A program made the position numbers and the translations under genes. The notes under the pieces are model-generated. The model worked only from the letters and a program-made list of their open reading frames with translations. It did not search any database and was not told where the DNA came from. A DNA stretch of 64,000 nucleotides from Zygnema cylindricum (lineage: Eukaryota; Streptophyta; Zygnematophyceae; Zygnematales; Zygnemataceae), in assembly GCA_037447655.1 (NCBI GenBank), contig JBBHKE010002706.1:1-64000 (forward strand), given 5' to 3'. This document shows, one piece after another, positions 12,798 to 26,055 of the stretch; the first letter of the stretch is position 1, and each line of letters begins with the position of its first letter.

Positions 12798-14989
12798 TTG
12801 CAGGAAGAACTAATCTGCTTTCCCTTTACTTCACTTTTATGATTCTGGAGGGTGTACATAGTTTTTGTCAAATAGAGTCGCACACTAAAGCCAACTAGTT
12901 CATTTTTTTTGTTTGCAAAAAGTTGTTAGCGTTTTGCGACAAATTCCCAGAGCCAATGAATAATAAAATTGACTGCCAAATTTTGAGATAGGAATTACTG
13001 CAAAAGAAATTCAGCCCAAACCACGAATTAGTTGTAAACGCCGAGGAGAATTTTGGTTTCAACAAACCAATTTCTTTTGTGATCCTCGTTTGTATGAGAA
13101 CCAATTATTTCGACATTTTGAAGGGGAATCTCATAATTCCGTTTCAATATGTGCTCATATGAGAAAGCCTTCGATCTCTCCTGTAGCCTCAGTTGTCACC
13201 TAAGATGGTTCAGTTACTAAGAATTGAGGAAAATTTTGCAAAAAAATTGCAAAAAAATCTGAAAAAAAACTTGAAAAAGAACTTGAAAAAAAACCTGAAA
13301 CAATACTTGGAAAGATGTTGACGCTCGGCTGTAAAGTGATCGATTTCAAAGTCAATGCTTTGAAGATGAATTTATGATTTTTGAATTAGACCAAATCTAT
13401 GGTTTGTCCTATGGGTGTCTTATGCTCTGTATTTTACCCTTGAGCCAAATATGTCTTATTACCATTTTGAGCACACCCTCACAAATAGTTGTAATGGTTT
13501 CTTAAACTTCTCTCATATTTTTTCCTTTTGCGAATTGAACTTGTTAAGGGATTGTTGAGAATTTCAGGTGCTTTCACCTTGTTTGTCTTTTTGCCTCGTT
13601 TCTTTCGTAGAGTTTTTCCATTTTTGATTTGTTTGGTTCTTCGTAAGTTTTTTCAGTTTCGTTTGGCATTTCCTTTATTCAGTTTCCACGTACTCCGATG
13701 GTCTACCATGGTCCAATTTTAGTAAAGCTTGTTATAATTTATAAGTAATATATAGTGTTGAATTCTTGTTCTGACATAAATGGTCAATTTTCTCAACTTT
13801 TGAAAGTTTTCTCGAATTTCTCGAGGTCAGAAGAGATAACTACAAATTTCGTAATAAGGTCAAAATAATATGGACATTTAGTGTGGTGTAGATGATCTAG
13901 TGTACTTTTTATCTTCTCGTTTATATTCTGTTTGTGAACCGTATTTTTTTCTTTTTCCTTTTGAGTGGGAGGATATTTGCCCCATCAATTTGGACTTTCA
14001 ACTTTCTATCCGGACCCGTGGCGATCTTCAAGAGGTTTTTAGACTCAATTTTGAATATTTTTAATCCAATTCTTTTTCTTTTTTTATTTTTTAATTTTGA
14101 AAAAGTAAAGTTTGTGTGGACCAAGCTCTTGTTACGGGAGACTTTTGAGTGGAGTGTCAGGGGAGTATTAGGTTGAGACTAAAATTGCACCGACAATCAG
14201 TATTATTTGGTGCATTGAAGTCGTTTAATGGATGTCAATTTAAAAAAACAAAAAAAATACACGACTTTACCCGACAATTTTCTACTGAATACATGGTTCG
14301 ATGGTGAATATGCCAGAGAGATTTTTTGTTTAATGAATGGACGAGATCGTCCTTGTGAGAGGTTGAGACTTTGTTTCAAGCTTATTTTGCTCGTGGCTAT
14401 GGTCCTCCTTAATGAAACAAACGTTTTGGTTTAGAAAAAAGGAACAAAAATATTGTTTGTTAGGATAGTGTGATAGAATCGATATTGCCAATTTGTTTTT
14501 TTTGTGGTTTTTTTATTGCTTGATGTTGCATGGTGGAGGGGCCATTTCGAGAGGTAACAGAGAGAGAGGCGGTAGGGTTTTGGCGCTCTTGGGTAAATTG
14601 GTGAGATTTATGTACATATTTAAGTGGAGGAATTGAAAGAATCTTTGCATTGCGGGAAGTACCGGTTCTGATTGAAATTTCTTGAGTGGCGAAGGTGGTG
14701 TGTTTGTCCATGGCTATTAGAGTTATTAACTCGAGTGCATGTTTTTTTCACCCAAAAATATAACTAGTGTTAATAACACTATTTAATTAAGTGACCCATA
14801 GTGTTTCTCGTCCTTCTTTTCTACATAGCATTCGTTTTTTTTATGAGTGGATATCGGGTCCCTTTGCGCTATAAGCAAGAACATCACAAGAAATTTATTA
14901 AAAAGGTTGGGGATGGGAAACCATCTTGAGTATATGGAAACCAAAAAAGAAAAAAAAAAAACCAAAACTGAAAAACTAAATGCACAAGA

Positions 14990-15097
<108 letters not shown>

Positions 15098-16640
15098 AAC
15101 TTTTTAAAAAAGTATAAACTGGCCGACTTTATTAAAAAGTGCGATGGTAAACCATCTGAGTCCATGGGAAAAAAAAGTAGCATTGCAAAATTTGAAAAAC
15201 TACATGTGGGGGGAAGAAACAAAAAGGAAAAGTAAGGCAAAAGCAACGAAAATACGAAAAGATGGCAGGTAAACCGAAAACACCCAAAGAAGCAAAAACC
15301 AACAAACGAAACATCTAAGGAAAAAACCAACATGTATTTTTTTTAAAAGGGCGATGGTAAACCATCTGAGTCCATGGAAACAAAAAAGGCGCGGCGATGC
15401 AAAAAATGAAAAACTAAATAAAAACTAAATCCGCAATAAGACGAAAGTTATGAATTGTGACGTGTACTTTGCACATTGGTCCCATTGTTGGAGAATATAT
15501 CAGTTTTTTTGGAGATTTGGTTGTGTCAATTAATGAAAGCATTATAAAATATAGTATAATAAGACTTTATTAAGAAAGCTCGATAATAAACCATTTGAGT
15601 TCATTGGAAGAAACATAAAGAAAAAAAAAGCAAAACCTTAAGATTTGATTGCGGCCAGAAGGAAACAAAAAGGAAAAAAAGGTTGAAAGAAAGAAAGAAA
15701 CTAACTCACGAACAAGGTCAAGCCAACAAAGGACAAAAAAGGAAAGGGACAACAGGCACAAAATCACGAGAAAATAACGTACCCCAAAAAAAAAAACCGT
15801 CTAACCAAACTAAAAAGTTAATGATTTTTTGTGGAGAAATCATTCATTCAACAGTTGGCCAATGGAATTAACTACTCGTAACTACATATAGTGTGTATGT
15901 GGAAGAGAAAGTGGCAAGCTAGTATTTGTGGTAACCACTTAATACTATTTTAGTTTTGTTTCTTTTGTTTCGTTTTCCTTTATCCCTCTTAATACAACTT
16001 TTCGCTTCTCTTTATTCAAAATCAACAAGGAGAAAAGTTTATCCGTTTGAAGGTACAAGTGAATTATATTTTCTGACTCAATTGGAAAAAAAAAACACAA
16101 AAAAATCTGTGCAGCAACAATTGATACATACTGATAAAATAACAATAAGAAATTCTGAAAAGAACGTCATAGTAAACCATCTGAGTACATGGGAACTAAA
16201 AAAAAGTGTGAATGGCAAAACCAAAACAGGAAAAGTGAACACCGGGGGAATCAAGTACAAAAAATTACAAAAAATAAGGGCAGAAAAAACTAACACACAG
16301 ACTACCTGTGCATATTCTTTCCTTGATAATATATAAAAACTACAGAAACATATTTGAGAGCAAAAATAAATTGTAAAGGCAAAATAATCTAGACAGTTTT
16401 TTTAGGCCACTTAATTAGTGTTTCCTTATATAATACAAGCCCTATAAAATATCAACGAGACTTTATACAAGTTGAATCCTACTGTTTTTTTTTTTTTTTT
16501 GGCTTTTTTGCTTTTTTTTCTTTTTTTGCTTTTTTTGCTTTTTTTTTCTTGAAAATAGACTACCGCAGTTGTAAAACACTTAAAACGAAGGCTTTGATAT
16601 GGCGATACGAAGAAAAAAAAAGAAAAGAAGAGAAGGACAG

Positions 16641-17016
16641 AAAAGAAAAGAAAATAAAATAAAAGAAAAGGAAAGAAAAAGGAAAGAAAATGAAAGAGCA
16701 AAAAAACAACACTGAGCTTTATGAAGAAAGCACGATGGTAAACCATTTGAATACATGGAAACAAAAAGAAACGAAAAGATAAAAACAAAACTGGAAAAAA
16801 CTGAACACGAGGAAAAAAACCAAAGTGATAAACATTTTGAAATAAACATAACAAACAACATATTAATAACATAAAATATATAACATTTCTTCATGTGTTA
16901 TTGGAATAACACACAGAGGAAAGAAAAACATCCATACAAACGACTTTTAGTTATTAAATAGAGTCAAATCCATGTGGAAACATCCAAAACAAACAAATTA
17001 AAAAATGTTTTTTTTT
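16641..17016. repeat. Direct duplication, copy 1
   Basis: This near-identical roughly 376-bp block recurs at 18026-18411. It carries one GATGGTAAACCAT core and ends with the ATTAAAAAATGTTTTTTTT stretch just before the TATGG array. Confidence 0.85.
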
Positions 17017-17020
17017 TGGG

Positions 17021-17142
17021 TATGGTATGGTATGGTTTGGTATGGTATGGTATGGTATGGTATGGTATGGTATGGTATGGTATGGTATGGTATGGTATGG
17101 TATGGTATGGTATGGTATGGTATGATATGATATGATATGATC
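17021..17142. repeat. (TATGG)n pentanucleotide array
   Basis: About 20 units of TATGG with one TTTGG variant, passing into TATGA units at the right end. The minus-strand YHTIP repeat frame is only its translation. Confidence 0.95.
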
Positions 17143-17622
17143 TATCATATTACAATATTATATAATATTAATTGATAATAATGCAAGATGATAAAAAAAT
17201 TACAACGTTTTCTAAAAGTTTTAAAGTTTTAGTAATATGTTTGTTTTTCGTTTAATAGATTTGAGAAACGAAGAAAGTGCAAAATGAGCGCATGAACAAG
17301 AAGTTTCCGCGACCAAAAATGGTAAGAAATAAATAAATAAATAAATAAAACAAAATAAAAGGGTTAAAAAAAAAAAAAAAAAAAAGGATGACAAAGGTGA
17401 GATTATTCGTAATTTCCCTCGAAAAAAAAACAGTGGAGGAAATTTATTTTGGAAATTCCAAGATTAAAAAAAGGCCGAAAAAGGAAAAGAAAAAACGTAG
17501 GAAAAAAGTGTAAGAAAAAAAAAAACGGAAAAAATTGAATTAAAAATCGAAAATAATCCAAAAAAAAAACCCAAAAAAAAGTGAAAAATAGGCAAAAAAA
17601 AAAAAAATTACCCTGAGTTCCT

Positions 17623-17741
17623 CCAACGTTTGTTCGATTCTTTTCGCGAGTCGAGCTCCGGCCGTATTGGCGGCTTTTTCGACTGTTTGGGCCAAACGGA
17701 CGCCTCTCACATAGACTCGGGGCTGGCCGTTCCGTTCCGTT
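17623..17741 (-). other. GC-rich island with open frame, possible exon fragment
   Basis: In a very AT-rich setting these 119 bases are GC-rich. Read on the minus strand they give RNGQPRVYVRGVRLAQ, then TVEKAANTAGARLAKRIEQ and TLEELR, followed by GGTAATT, a possible splice donor. The peptide looks like an amphipathic helix. The first 25-30 bases (CGGNNNGGCCAGCCCCGAGTCT) recur at 17860-17888 and 17998-18026. No flanking exons were found. It may be a captured gene fragment. Confidence 0.3.
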
Positions 17742-18025
17742 AAAAAATAAATTAAAAATAAAACAGAAAAAAAAAATTATAATTAGGTGTATTAAAAAAA
17801 ATAAAAAAAATCGGTTGCAATGGAAAGAGAAACGTTAAAAAAAAAGGAGAAAGTAGTAAGACTCGGGGCTGGCCATTCCGTTTTCTGTTAAAAAAATACA
17901 ATAAAATAAAATAAAAAAAATTATAATTAGCAAAAAAAAAAAAAAAAAACCGGTTGCAATGGAGTACAAAAAAAAAGGGTGAGGGAGAAAGAAGTAAGAC
18001 TCGGGGCTGGCGGTTCCGTTCCGTC

Positions 18026-18411
18026 AAGAAAATAAAATAAAAGAAAAGGAAAGAAAAGGAAAGAAAATGAAAGAGCAAAAAAACAACACTGAGCTTTATG
18101 AAGAAAGCACGATGGTAAACCATTTGAATACATGGAAACAAAAAGAAACGAAAAGATAAAAACAAAACTGGAAAAAACCGAACACGAGGAAAAAAACCGA
18201 ACACGAGGTAAAAAACCAAAGTGATAAACATTTTGAAATAAACATCACAAACAATATATTAATAACATAAAATAAATAACATTTCTTCATGTGTTATTGG
18301 AATGACACACAGAGGAAAGAAAAACATCCATACAAACGACTTTTAGTTATTAAATTGAGTCAAATCCATGTGGAAACATCCAAAACAAACACATTAAAAA
18401 ATGTTTTTTTT
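18026..18411. repeat. Direct duplication, copy 2
   Basis: This is the second copy of the block at 16641-17016. It has a small internal duplication of the ACCGAACACGAGG segment near 18177-18207. The two copies flank about 1 kb containing the TATGG array and the GC-rich island. Confidence 0.85.
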
Positions 18412-18795
18412 CTTTTTGTTTTTTTCTTTTTTTTGGTCTTTATGTTGCGTACATGATATAATACAATACGAATTGCATATAAAAGAAATATTACGATAAG
18501 AATTTGAATATAATCTGATAATTTGAATAATGACGATACAGTTATTTTTATTACATCCATCAAATAGAAATAAACTAAACGAAACAAATTTAAATTTGGA
18601 AAATTAAACCGAATATTACGTCTCAATTGAAAAAGCAATATTACGTCTCAATTGAAAAAGCAATATTACGTCTCAAGACAAACCATGATAATATATACCC
18701 AAACTCGTAAAAACATAAACGGCAAGAATTTGTAAACCAAAAGTCAAACAAAGAAAAAGGTTTTTTAAATGGAGACTTTTAAACCTTAAACGATA

Positions 18796-21700
18796 CTATT
18801 CAAGGAGATTTTCATCTGTCTCAAGACTTGCAGGATGATAAAAGGTAAAAGTCCCATCCATAGAAAAGGATCCCGGACTAAAAACTGTTACCCCCTCATA
18901 TTTGAAAGTCTTCTGTTGAGCACTATCGGCTATAACTACCTGCAAAAACCACAATAGTACAAAATATAGTTTTCAAAAAAGTTTTTTTATAAGATAGTTT
19001 TTAAACAACTTAGAGTGAGAAAAACAGAAAAGAACCGTTTATTGGTGTTATGGCCACAGAAACCCTTTTGTAGAACTTACAAGAGGGTCCCATATCATAT
19101 CATGTCATGTCATGACATGCCATGCCATGCCATGCCATGCCATATTGTACCGTACCGTACCGTACCGTACCATATCATATCATATCATATCTTATCATAT
19201 CTTTCAACTCTTGCTATTACTAAGCTATCTTCAATACTATTATAACTCCACTCGTAACATACTTTAATTTTCAATATACGTTTAATTTACTTTTCACGGC
19301 TCTATAAACAACTCTCTCTTTTCCACAAATGTCTTTGAAAAGTCAAAAAGAGGGGGGCTGCCCATAGGCACACTGCCCATCTTCATTAGAGTGGACGGAT
19401 AAATAATGTGGCCCACACTAATCATGTACAAAAAAACAAAGTGCTTTTTAAAAGCAACCCTTGTTATCCAAAAACTTTGGAGTTTGTGGATACTGGTCAA
19501 CAACATTATTTTCATAACCATTAAGAGGTAGAAAGTACAAGACCAAAAATGTAAACTAAACCAAAAACCTTTAAATTAGAATCAACAATTCTTATTTAGC
19601 TAATGATATGGCAGCATGCTCCCCACTTCTATAATTAGTGTTATTAACAATATTTTACGTTTCCGGACAAAAAAAACACATGACAACTGAATAAGTGTTA
19701 TTAACATTAGTAGGAATAAACAGTTTGTTATGTAAATAAAACCAAATAAAACATGCATAATATACAGTGGCTACTCTCTACAGTAATTACGCTAGAGGTG
19801 TAAAAAACGTACCACGTCAGGCACGGGATAAAGACGAAGTGCGTGATCATAATCCCAAAAGATTGGTTGAACTGAGAGAGGGAGAGGACAGAGATGACTT
19901 TGCTGGAGGACAGTAACTGCCATCTGTATTTCAGACCAAGGAAATATACGTAATGGTAGACGGTTTAGAATGGAGAAGAATTCAAAATGGTGAAAGGTTT
20001 GTCAGCTTAGCTTTGTAATGGTACCAAGAAGTACAAAAAAGTTGTTCTCTTCAAAAACGCCCCCTCCCTCCCCGCCCTCCCCTCCCTCCCCTCCCCTCCC
20101 TCCCTCCCTTTTCCCCGCCTATCATACAAATGAGCATAGCTTACCTCCCAAATTGACTTCCATCCAAAATTTTCTTCAACCAATCAAGAGACTCCTATAA
20201 TTAAAACTCATTTTTAACAATAGTAACTTAAAAAAAAGGAGCAAAAAAATCAAAATCTCTCACGTCACATCCAAAATGTTCTTCCAAAAGTCGAGAGAGG
20301 CCGCTATTTTTATACGGTTAATGTAAAAAAGGGGGAAAAAAAATAAAATCTCACATGTTCAAAAAGGTCAGAAGTTTTGTCTTCTGAAGGAGGGACCACA
20401 CACGATCTTCTCATTCGATAAAGAAGATCTTCTCGAAAAATTACTATTTCCTGAGCATACCACTTTATTCTGTAGGCAAGGAAATAAATAAACAAAAATA
20501 GAAAAAAAAATGCCTGGATTAAAATATATAACTTTCTTTTTCTCTCCTCTCCTCCCTCTGTCCCACTTTCTTTCTATCTCTCAATCTCAAGATGACAACG
20601 TCTTTAACCAATACTAATTGCGTCTCCCTTTACCTCTCCCTGCTCCTCTCTCGCTCTCCCTCTGTCTGAAATACCCACATCTTTGACCAATATTGAATGG
20701 CTCATCACAAACCACTCTATTTTTCTATTCCTCTGATTATTATGGAGTACACCACCCGTCGCTATTAGAATTAGTGAACTATTAACGTTAAAACTCATTC
20801 GAATTAACTACAATAAACTATATTTTGCCACGTGGCTCATTATGACCACTTAACCAAATAATGTTATTAACATTAGTTTACGATCTTGGTTCAAAAAAAC
20901 ACTAACTCGCATTAGAGTGATTAATTTAACAGCGATGGGCAGTGTAATAATGATAGGGCTGACTATGGTTTTGTAAATTTGAGTTCTGTTTCTGATTAAA
21001 TATACTTTCCAGTTCATATCAACTTAGATAATACTGAGGATTACTATTAACCTATGTTAATCTATGCAATCTGACCTACGTTTGTTAAACCGTCCGTTAA
21101 AAAGACCCATCTGTTAAAAACACCTGAATCTGTTTAAATCACATGGAATATATGCAATCTGACCTGCATGGATTGCTGGCAAAAACGGCGGTGGGAAGGA
21201 GCTCAGAAAGTTCGTCGACAAAAGACTTAGGAAGAGGAGGACGAGGCAAAACATTTGCAGGGCCTATACTCACAAAAAAAAAAAAAAAACGAATGAAAGC
21301 TCATGAGAAATAGAGATAGAAAAACATAAAAAAAAGAGGAGAGAGAAAAGAAAAAGGAATGTTTCTTGTGAAAAAAGAAGAAAATGTTAAAAAAACGTCA
21401 CATAGTTTTACATCTTTACGTGAAAATGGTGTTTAAATCCCTTTATACACCCAGTTAATACACCCATAAAATTGTTCCTAGAAAATTCTCGGGTCTTCGA
21501 GGAACCTTCGATCAGCTTATTAATTTACTTCCGACACTTTTTCGACGTAAACCTTTTTGGATTTTTCAATTCAAAGTTTAAAGTTTTTCTCGACTTTATG
21601 AAGCTTTTTGGACCTCCGTTATTCTTCGCAACAGACGTTCTTCTACCATTGAGCAATATTCCAAATCTGAAACTTGAAATTGAAAACTTGTTTTTTTTTT

Positions 21701-24700
21701 TTTTTTATGAAATTCTTAAAACCGGTTTGCTTTTTAAATCGACTTACCAGGATCTTTTGGTCCAGGGACAAATACAAACCGACTATTTTCCTTTATTCTC
21801 GGATGACCACATATCACCTTACCAAGTTTTGTAAACAATGATCTAAAAAAAAAGACAAAAGGACGAATAAGACAAAAAATATGAAAAATCAATGAAAGAC
21901 AAAAAAGAAACAATAAGGATGAAACCGAAAAAAATAAAACCAAAAAAGCAGATACAGAAAAAAAGAAGGCAACATTTTGCACGAAGGTTTATTGGTTTTT
22001 TTTTGGAGGAAAAGTTCGTTTGTGTGGGACCAATCTATATTTTTTTTTGAAATCGAACGAGTATATGATTCAAAGCAGCTCATCATGAAAAGAAAAAAAA
22101 AAGTACGAAATAAAGCAAAAAGAAACTGAAAACCATTTCGTATAAGCAAAAAAGATTAAAAACAATCTCAGAAACAAAGAAAAGATTTGTGAAGGCTATC
22201 TAGATAGTGGTACAAATGCTCACATTGGAGTTGAGTCCCAGACCTTAATCGATTAAACTCAAAAAAAGCCAAACTGCAGTTGTGGGAACTGAAATTCCCA
22301 ATAAGGACAAAAAGAGCCGGTACGACCGGTACATCTTCGTACCCATCCAAAACTGTTGCCAGCCTGGAGAATGTCTGCAAGTAATAGATAAAAAAACTTC
22401 TACAATTTTTAAAATTTTTACAGCTTCTAATCTTTTAAAACTTTTAAACTTACTTTTAAACTTTCAAAAAAATTAATATGCAACGTTGAAGCGTGAGTTT
22501 GTGATGGACAGCATAAGTGTCGCAAGTGTAAATAAAAAACTAGCTTCAAAAAAAAAATAAACTTTTAAAAGAAACTTAACAGAAAAAATAATTCACAACA
22601 TTGAAGGACGAGTTTGTGAAGGACAACATAAGTGCCAAAAGGAATAAGTTACAAAGGAGGACACTTTACACTAACTTGTTTCTTTCGGTCAGTTTTGAGC
22701 ATACATTTGTGCGGGAAAACATAAGTAAGAAAAAGAATGAGATACAAAGGAGACAACTTAACATCTATTTTTTGTAAATTTCCCACTTTCTTGGGAAAAG
22801 AGAAAGTGGAAGAAGATATCCACTGTTGGAAAAAAATAAAAAGTTTGATATTGCAACCTATCTCTCGTTGTTGTCTTTCAAAATGGGAAGAAATGAGAAA
22901 AAAAGAACACAAAATTTATTGAGCTCACTAAGTGCTAACCATAACTATAAAAATATGAAAATCTCCAAAACGGACAAACAAACTCTCCTCCTCTGCAACA
23001 AAAAAGGTAAAATCACGAACCTTTTCATCGTCAAGAAATACATCCGCGATAAAAATGAAAGTATCGTCCGTCGCGGTTTTCTCCATTCTTTTCAATTTCC
23101 TCTGTTTCCATATCCAAAAAAAAATGAAAGAGTATTGAGATTATATTATTGTTAGTCGAAAGAAGAATCGAGTAAATATAAAAGACCAATAATTCTATGC
23201 CAAAATGAAGAATCAAAGAAAAAGTAAAGAAGAACTGTTCTATGTTAAAGAAGAAATAATGAAAACAAAAGTTTAACAGAAATGAAAAGAGTACATTTAA
23301 ATTGATCAAATATGAAATTACATTCGTTTAAATTGACAAAACTGCAACGCTGTAGAAAGTAGGAGCGAGGGAGGGAGGGGGGGGGGGGGGGAAAAAGGTT
23401 TCAAAAGAAGAAATTGTGAAAAACAAAAAAGAAAGGAAGGTTTATGTACATAAGCTTCAGGTTCTGGCGCTCCACCACCAAAGAAGTCGAGTCCAGCTGT
23501 GAACTCTAAAGAAATGTCGCGTTTTTCCAGAGTCGGAGAACCCAAAAAATTTGCCTGTACAAAGAGCCCCTCATAACTGTCAGTTTAAACCATCATATAC
23601 TTCAGTATCTGGAGAAATTCTCACTCATACTTCTGTATCTGGAGAGCCCCTCATAACTGTCATTTTACACCATAATATACTTCTGTATCTGGAGAAAATT
23701 CTCACTGTCAGTTTAAAACACCTTTAATATCAGTTCAGTGTTTTTGGGTATTTTTTGTTCATTATTTTATTTGGAACAAATTCTAAATACTGTTGATTTT
23801 GAAAGTCAAAAGGTCATATGAACTTAAAAGGCTTACAAAAACCAAAAAAACTGAGGAAGAGGGATGTTTTTTGTTTTAAAAAAAAGGTTCATCTGTTAAA
23901 CATTGAGATGAAGGATAGAACAAAGCTGTGGTGAACTGTAACAAAAGAGACTGATTTAAATGTTTCAAGGAAGTATATTTCTTGTAAAAAATCTGACAGA
24001 CAAGGTATTAATTCCAAAATATCCTTCCTATCATTTTTCTTCTATCTTGTCTTGGAACTTCAGCCTAAGAATTCCACAGCCTGTTTCCCTACCTTTAATT
24101 TGAACAGAACTAACAACGTAATAAACTTTGATAAACAGTAGAAAACAGGTACTGCATACCTTAAACACTCCATCCTTTTTCAACTCGCCCTCGACTACCA
24201 CCATACTGTTTTCAGTATATAAACCAGTCAGTGTGATGTGCTGTCACGTCTGGTTAAGGCTTAGAAACCACCATCATCACTTCTAAACCATTCCCTCTTT
24301 ACTTTATCATTTTCCCTCTTTACCATTTCCTACCACTCCCTCTAGTTTTAAAATACATAAAGGTGAAAGCAAAGTAACGTAACAAGTATTAAAGCTTCAC
24401 ATACAGCTAAGAGAAAAAAACCACATAGCTCCAAACTGAACATGCTGCTATCAAAGTTAAAAACAAATATAAAAATAAATAAAAAAGATATTGTGCCTCC
24501 AAGGTCCAGTGGAATAGAACCGCCAAGATCTTCGAGAAAGAACCGGCCATCTTCTAGTTGAGATATTGCCCCAAGAACATATTTTGGGCCATGGGTTCCC
24601 GCCAGTGATTGCAAGGGCATCAACTGCAAGAGAGAGGGTCAACAAAATCACGAGAGGTAAAGAGAGAGAGAAAGAGAGAGGGAGGGAGGGAGGGAGGGAG

Positions 24701-24779
24701 AGAGAGAGAGAGGGGGAGGGGGAGGGGGGAGGGGGAGGGGGAGAGAGAGGGAGAGGGAGAGACTTGATCTGATTGATTG

Positions 24780-24826
<47 letters not shown>

Positions 24827-24906
24827 GAGAGAGATTTTAGAGAAAGAGAGAGAGAGAGATGATGAGATGATGATGGATAGGATACGCATGATGATGATGA
24901 GAGAGA

Positions 24907-24964
<58 letters not shown>

Positions 24965-26055
24965 AAGAGAAGAGAAAAAAAAAGAGAAGAGAAAAAAAGA
25001 AGTTTGATAGTGAAGGAAGACGAGACGGGACAAGTAAGAGAGGGAATGCAGAATTCATGTAAAGAATTCCCCGAATCTGTTTTACTTACTTCTCTATGCT
25101 GAGCGTCAGAACTCTCTAATGCGAGTGCCGGTTTTATAAAGTCTTTATCACGCAGAAGCCTCTGCTGCAGTAACTGCAATCTTTCACGATAAAGATTCGT
25201 TTTCGAAGGAGCTTCTGCAAGGACACTCAACTTGCCTGTAAACCTGCAAGAAGCAAAAAAGTATATTTAACTAAGTTAACCGCACCAGAAATTAGTTATC
25301 TTACTTCTTAAACACATACAAAGTCGAGTTAGTTAAAGGTCGAACATTAAAATTGGTTGATGAAGGTAAAGGCATACAGTAAAAAAATTCCAAATGTCCA
25401 CGTTAAACATGCTCATACTGTAGGGAAAGAACAACTTGTTTCGGAGTGACATGAAGCATCACATATTTCGCTGCAGAGACTCACTTGTAAAACCGCTTTC
25501 GAATGGGATCGTAGACATTCTTTGGTACATCGAAAGCATCAATGAATGTAAAAACGGTATTTTCAAATATCTGGTCGTTTGTCATAGCCTTTAACAATGC
25601 TTCCACGTTCGATTTATTCAAAATGCTTGATTTAACTGCAAATATTGCAAAATATTCCAGAAAATTGCCACGACACAATACGAAACAAGAGTTTTAGCTT
25701 GCGACTGGACTCCACACGACAACTTAAAATTGAGGAATTCATGACTAGACAGCGCTTATGGAAACAAACAAGAATCTACAAATGTTAAGAAAAAATACTA
25801 ATCTTTTGTAAGAGTTTCAGCTTCAAATTAAGATTCAGTAATAGGTCAGCAAGACAAAAGTGGGTTCTTGGTAGTGAGCTTACAATGCTGTTTCTGTATT
25901 TCGGATAAAATGCGTTCCACCAGAACATCCTCTTTCATGACTTCTTTTATCATGTACTTCAAAACTGTCTCAAGGGCATCGCTCATAAGAGTTATTCCGT
26001 GCAATTTGAACCGATTTTGGAGTCTTTTCTTTTCAACAAAATACCTTGACGCCAT
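18796..26055 (-). CDS. DPB2: DNA polymerase epsilon subunit B (DPB2/POLE2)
   Basis: This is the second subunit of the leading-strand replicase. Thirteen exons in transcription order: 26055-25884, 25635-25485, 25243-25090, 24623-24492, 24240-24160, 23554-23450, 23101-23021, 22374-22244, 21842-21748, 21263-21164, 20469-20355, 19923-19813, 18939-18796. They join into 1572 nt (523 aa, close to the usual size of about 525) with every phase closing. The start is [16 protein letters not shown]. The N-terminal helical domain is followed by an OB-fold segment ([19 protein letters not shown]), then the inactive phosphoesterase fold typical of B subunits: [83 protein letters not shown], and NPGSFS-like [11 protein letters not shown] near the end. 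Intron 4 lacks GT-AG ends and fits a U12-type AT-AG intron. Introns 3 and 6 carry long GA and G tracts. It is divergent from the DTWD1 gene. Confidence 0.93.
19090..19203. repeat. Compound pentanucleotide array (CATAT, CATGC, CCGTA)
   Basis: Successive blocks of 5-mers (CATAT, CATGT, CATGC, CCGTA, CATAT) keep the same 5-base period while the unit drifts. It lies in the last intron of DPB2. Confidence 0.9.
20050..20112. repeat. C-rich CCCTCC tract
   Basis: Polypyrimidine CCCTCC/CCTCCC repeats on the plus strand, inside a DPB2 intron. Confidence 0.85.
20748..20946. mobile_element. TA-flanked miniature inverted-repeat element
   Basis: The left end TACACCACCCGTCGCTATTA faces a right end whose complement is TACACTGCCCATCGCTGTTA. 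It is about 199 bp and sits in DPB2 intron 11. The interior (TTTTGCCACGTGGCTC, then GTTATTAACATTAG) is shared with 54066-54246. Confidence 0.7.
24241..24491 (-). other. Probable U12-type AT-AG intron in DPB2
   Basis: On the minus strand exon 4 ends at 24492 (LDLGGT) and the intron begins ATATCTTTTT, one mismatch from the minor-spliceosome donor ATATCCTTT. It ends CCTTAACCAGACGTGACAG. CCTTAAC matches the U12 branch-site core, with the branch A 13 nt from the AG. The next exon resumes [12 protein letters not shown] in phase. No usable GT donor follows the conserved exon. Confidence 0.75.
24655..25006. repeat. GA/GGGA-rich microsatellite in DPB2 intron 3
   Basis: About 350 bases of GA, GAGG and GGGA repeats with GATGA interruptions. 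It sits between exons 3 and 4 and reads as a long CT tract on the coding strand, close to the exon 4 acceptor. Open frames made of SLSLSL or ERERER are artefacts. Confidence 0.95.

Noticed and set aside
17021-17142. Possible CRISPR-like regular repeat
   Set aside because: It is a simple TATGG microsatellite without spacers.
24486-24492. GC-AG splicing of DPB2 intron 4 at GGAG|GC
   Set aside because: The GCACAA context is poor and the phase does not match the next exon, whereas the ATATCT donor does.
24457-25230. A 257-codon minus-strand frame rich in SLSLSL
   Set aside because: It joins two true DPB2 exons through a GA/CT microsatellite intron; the splice sites and homology show the middle is intronic.
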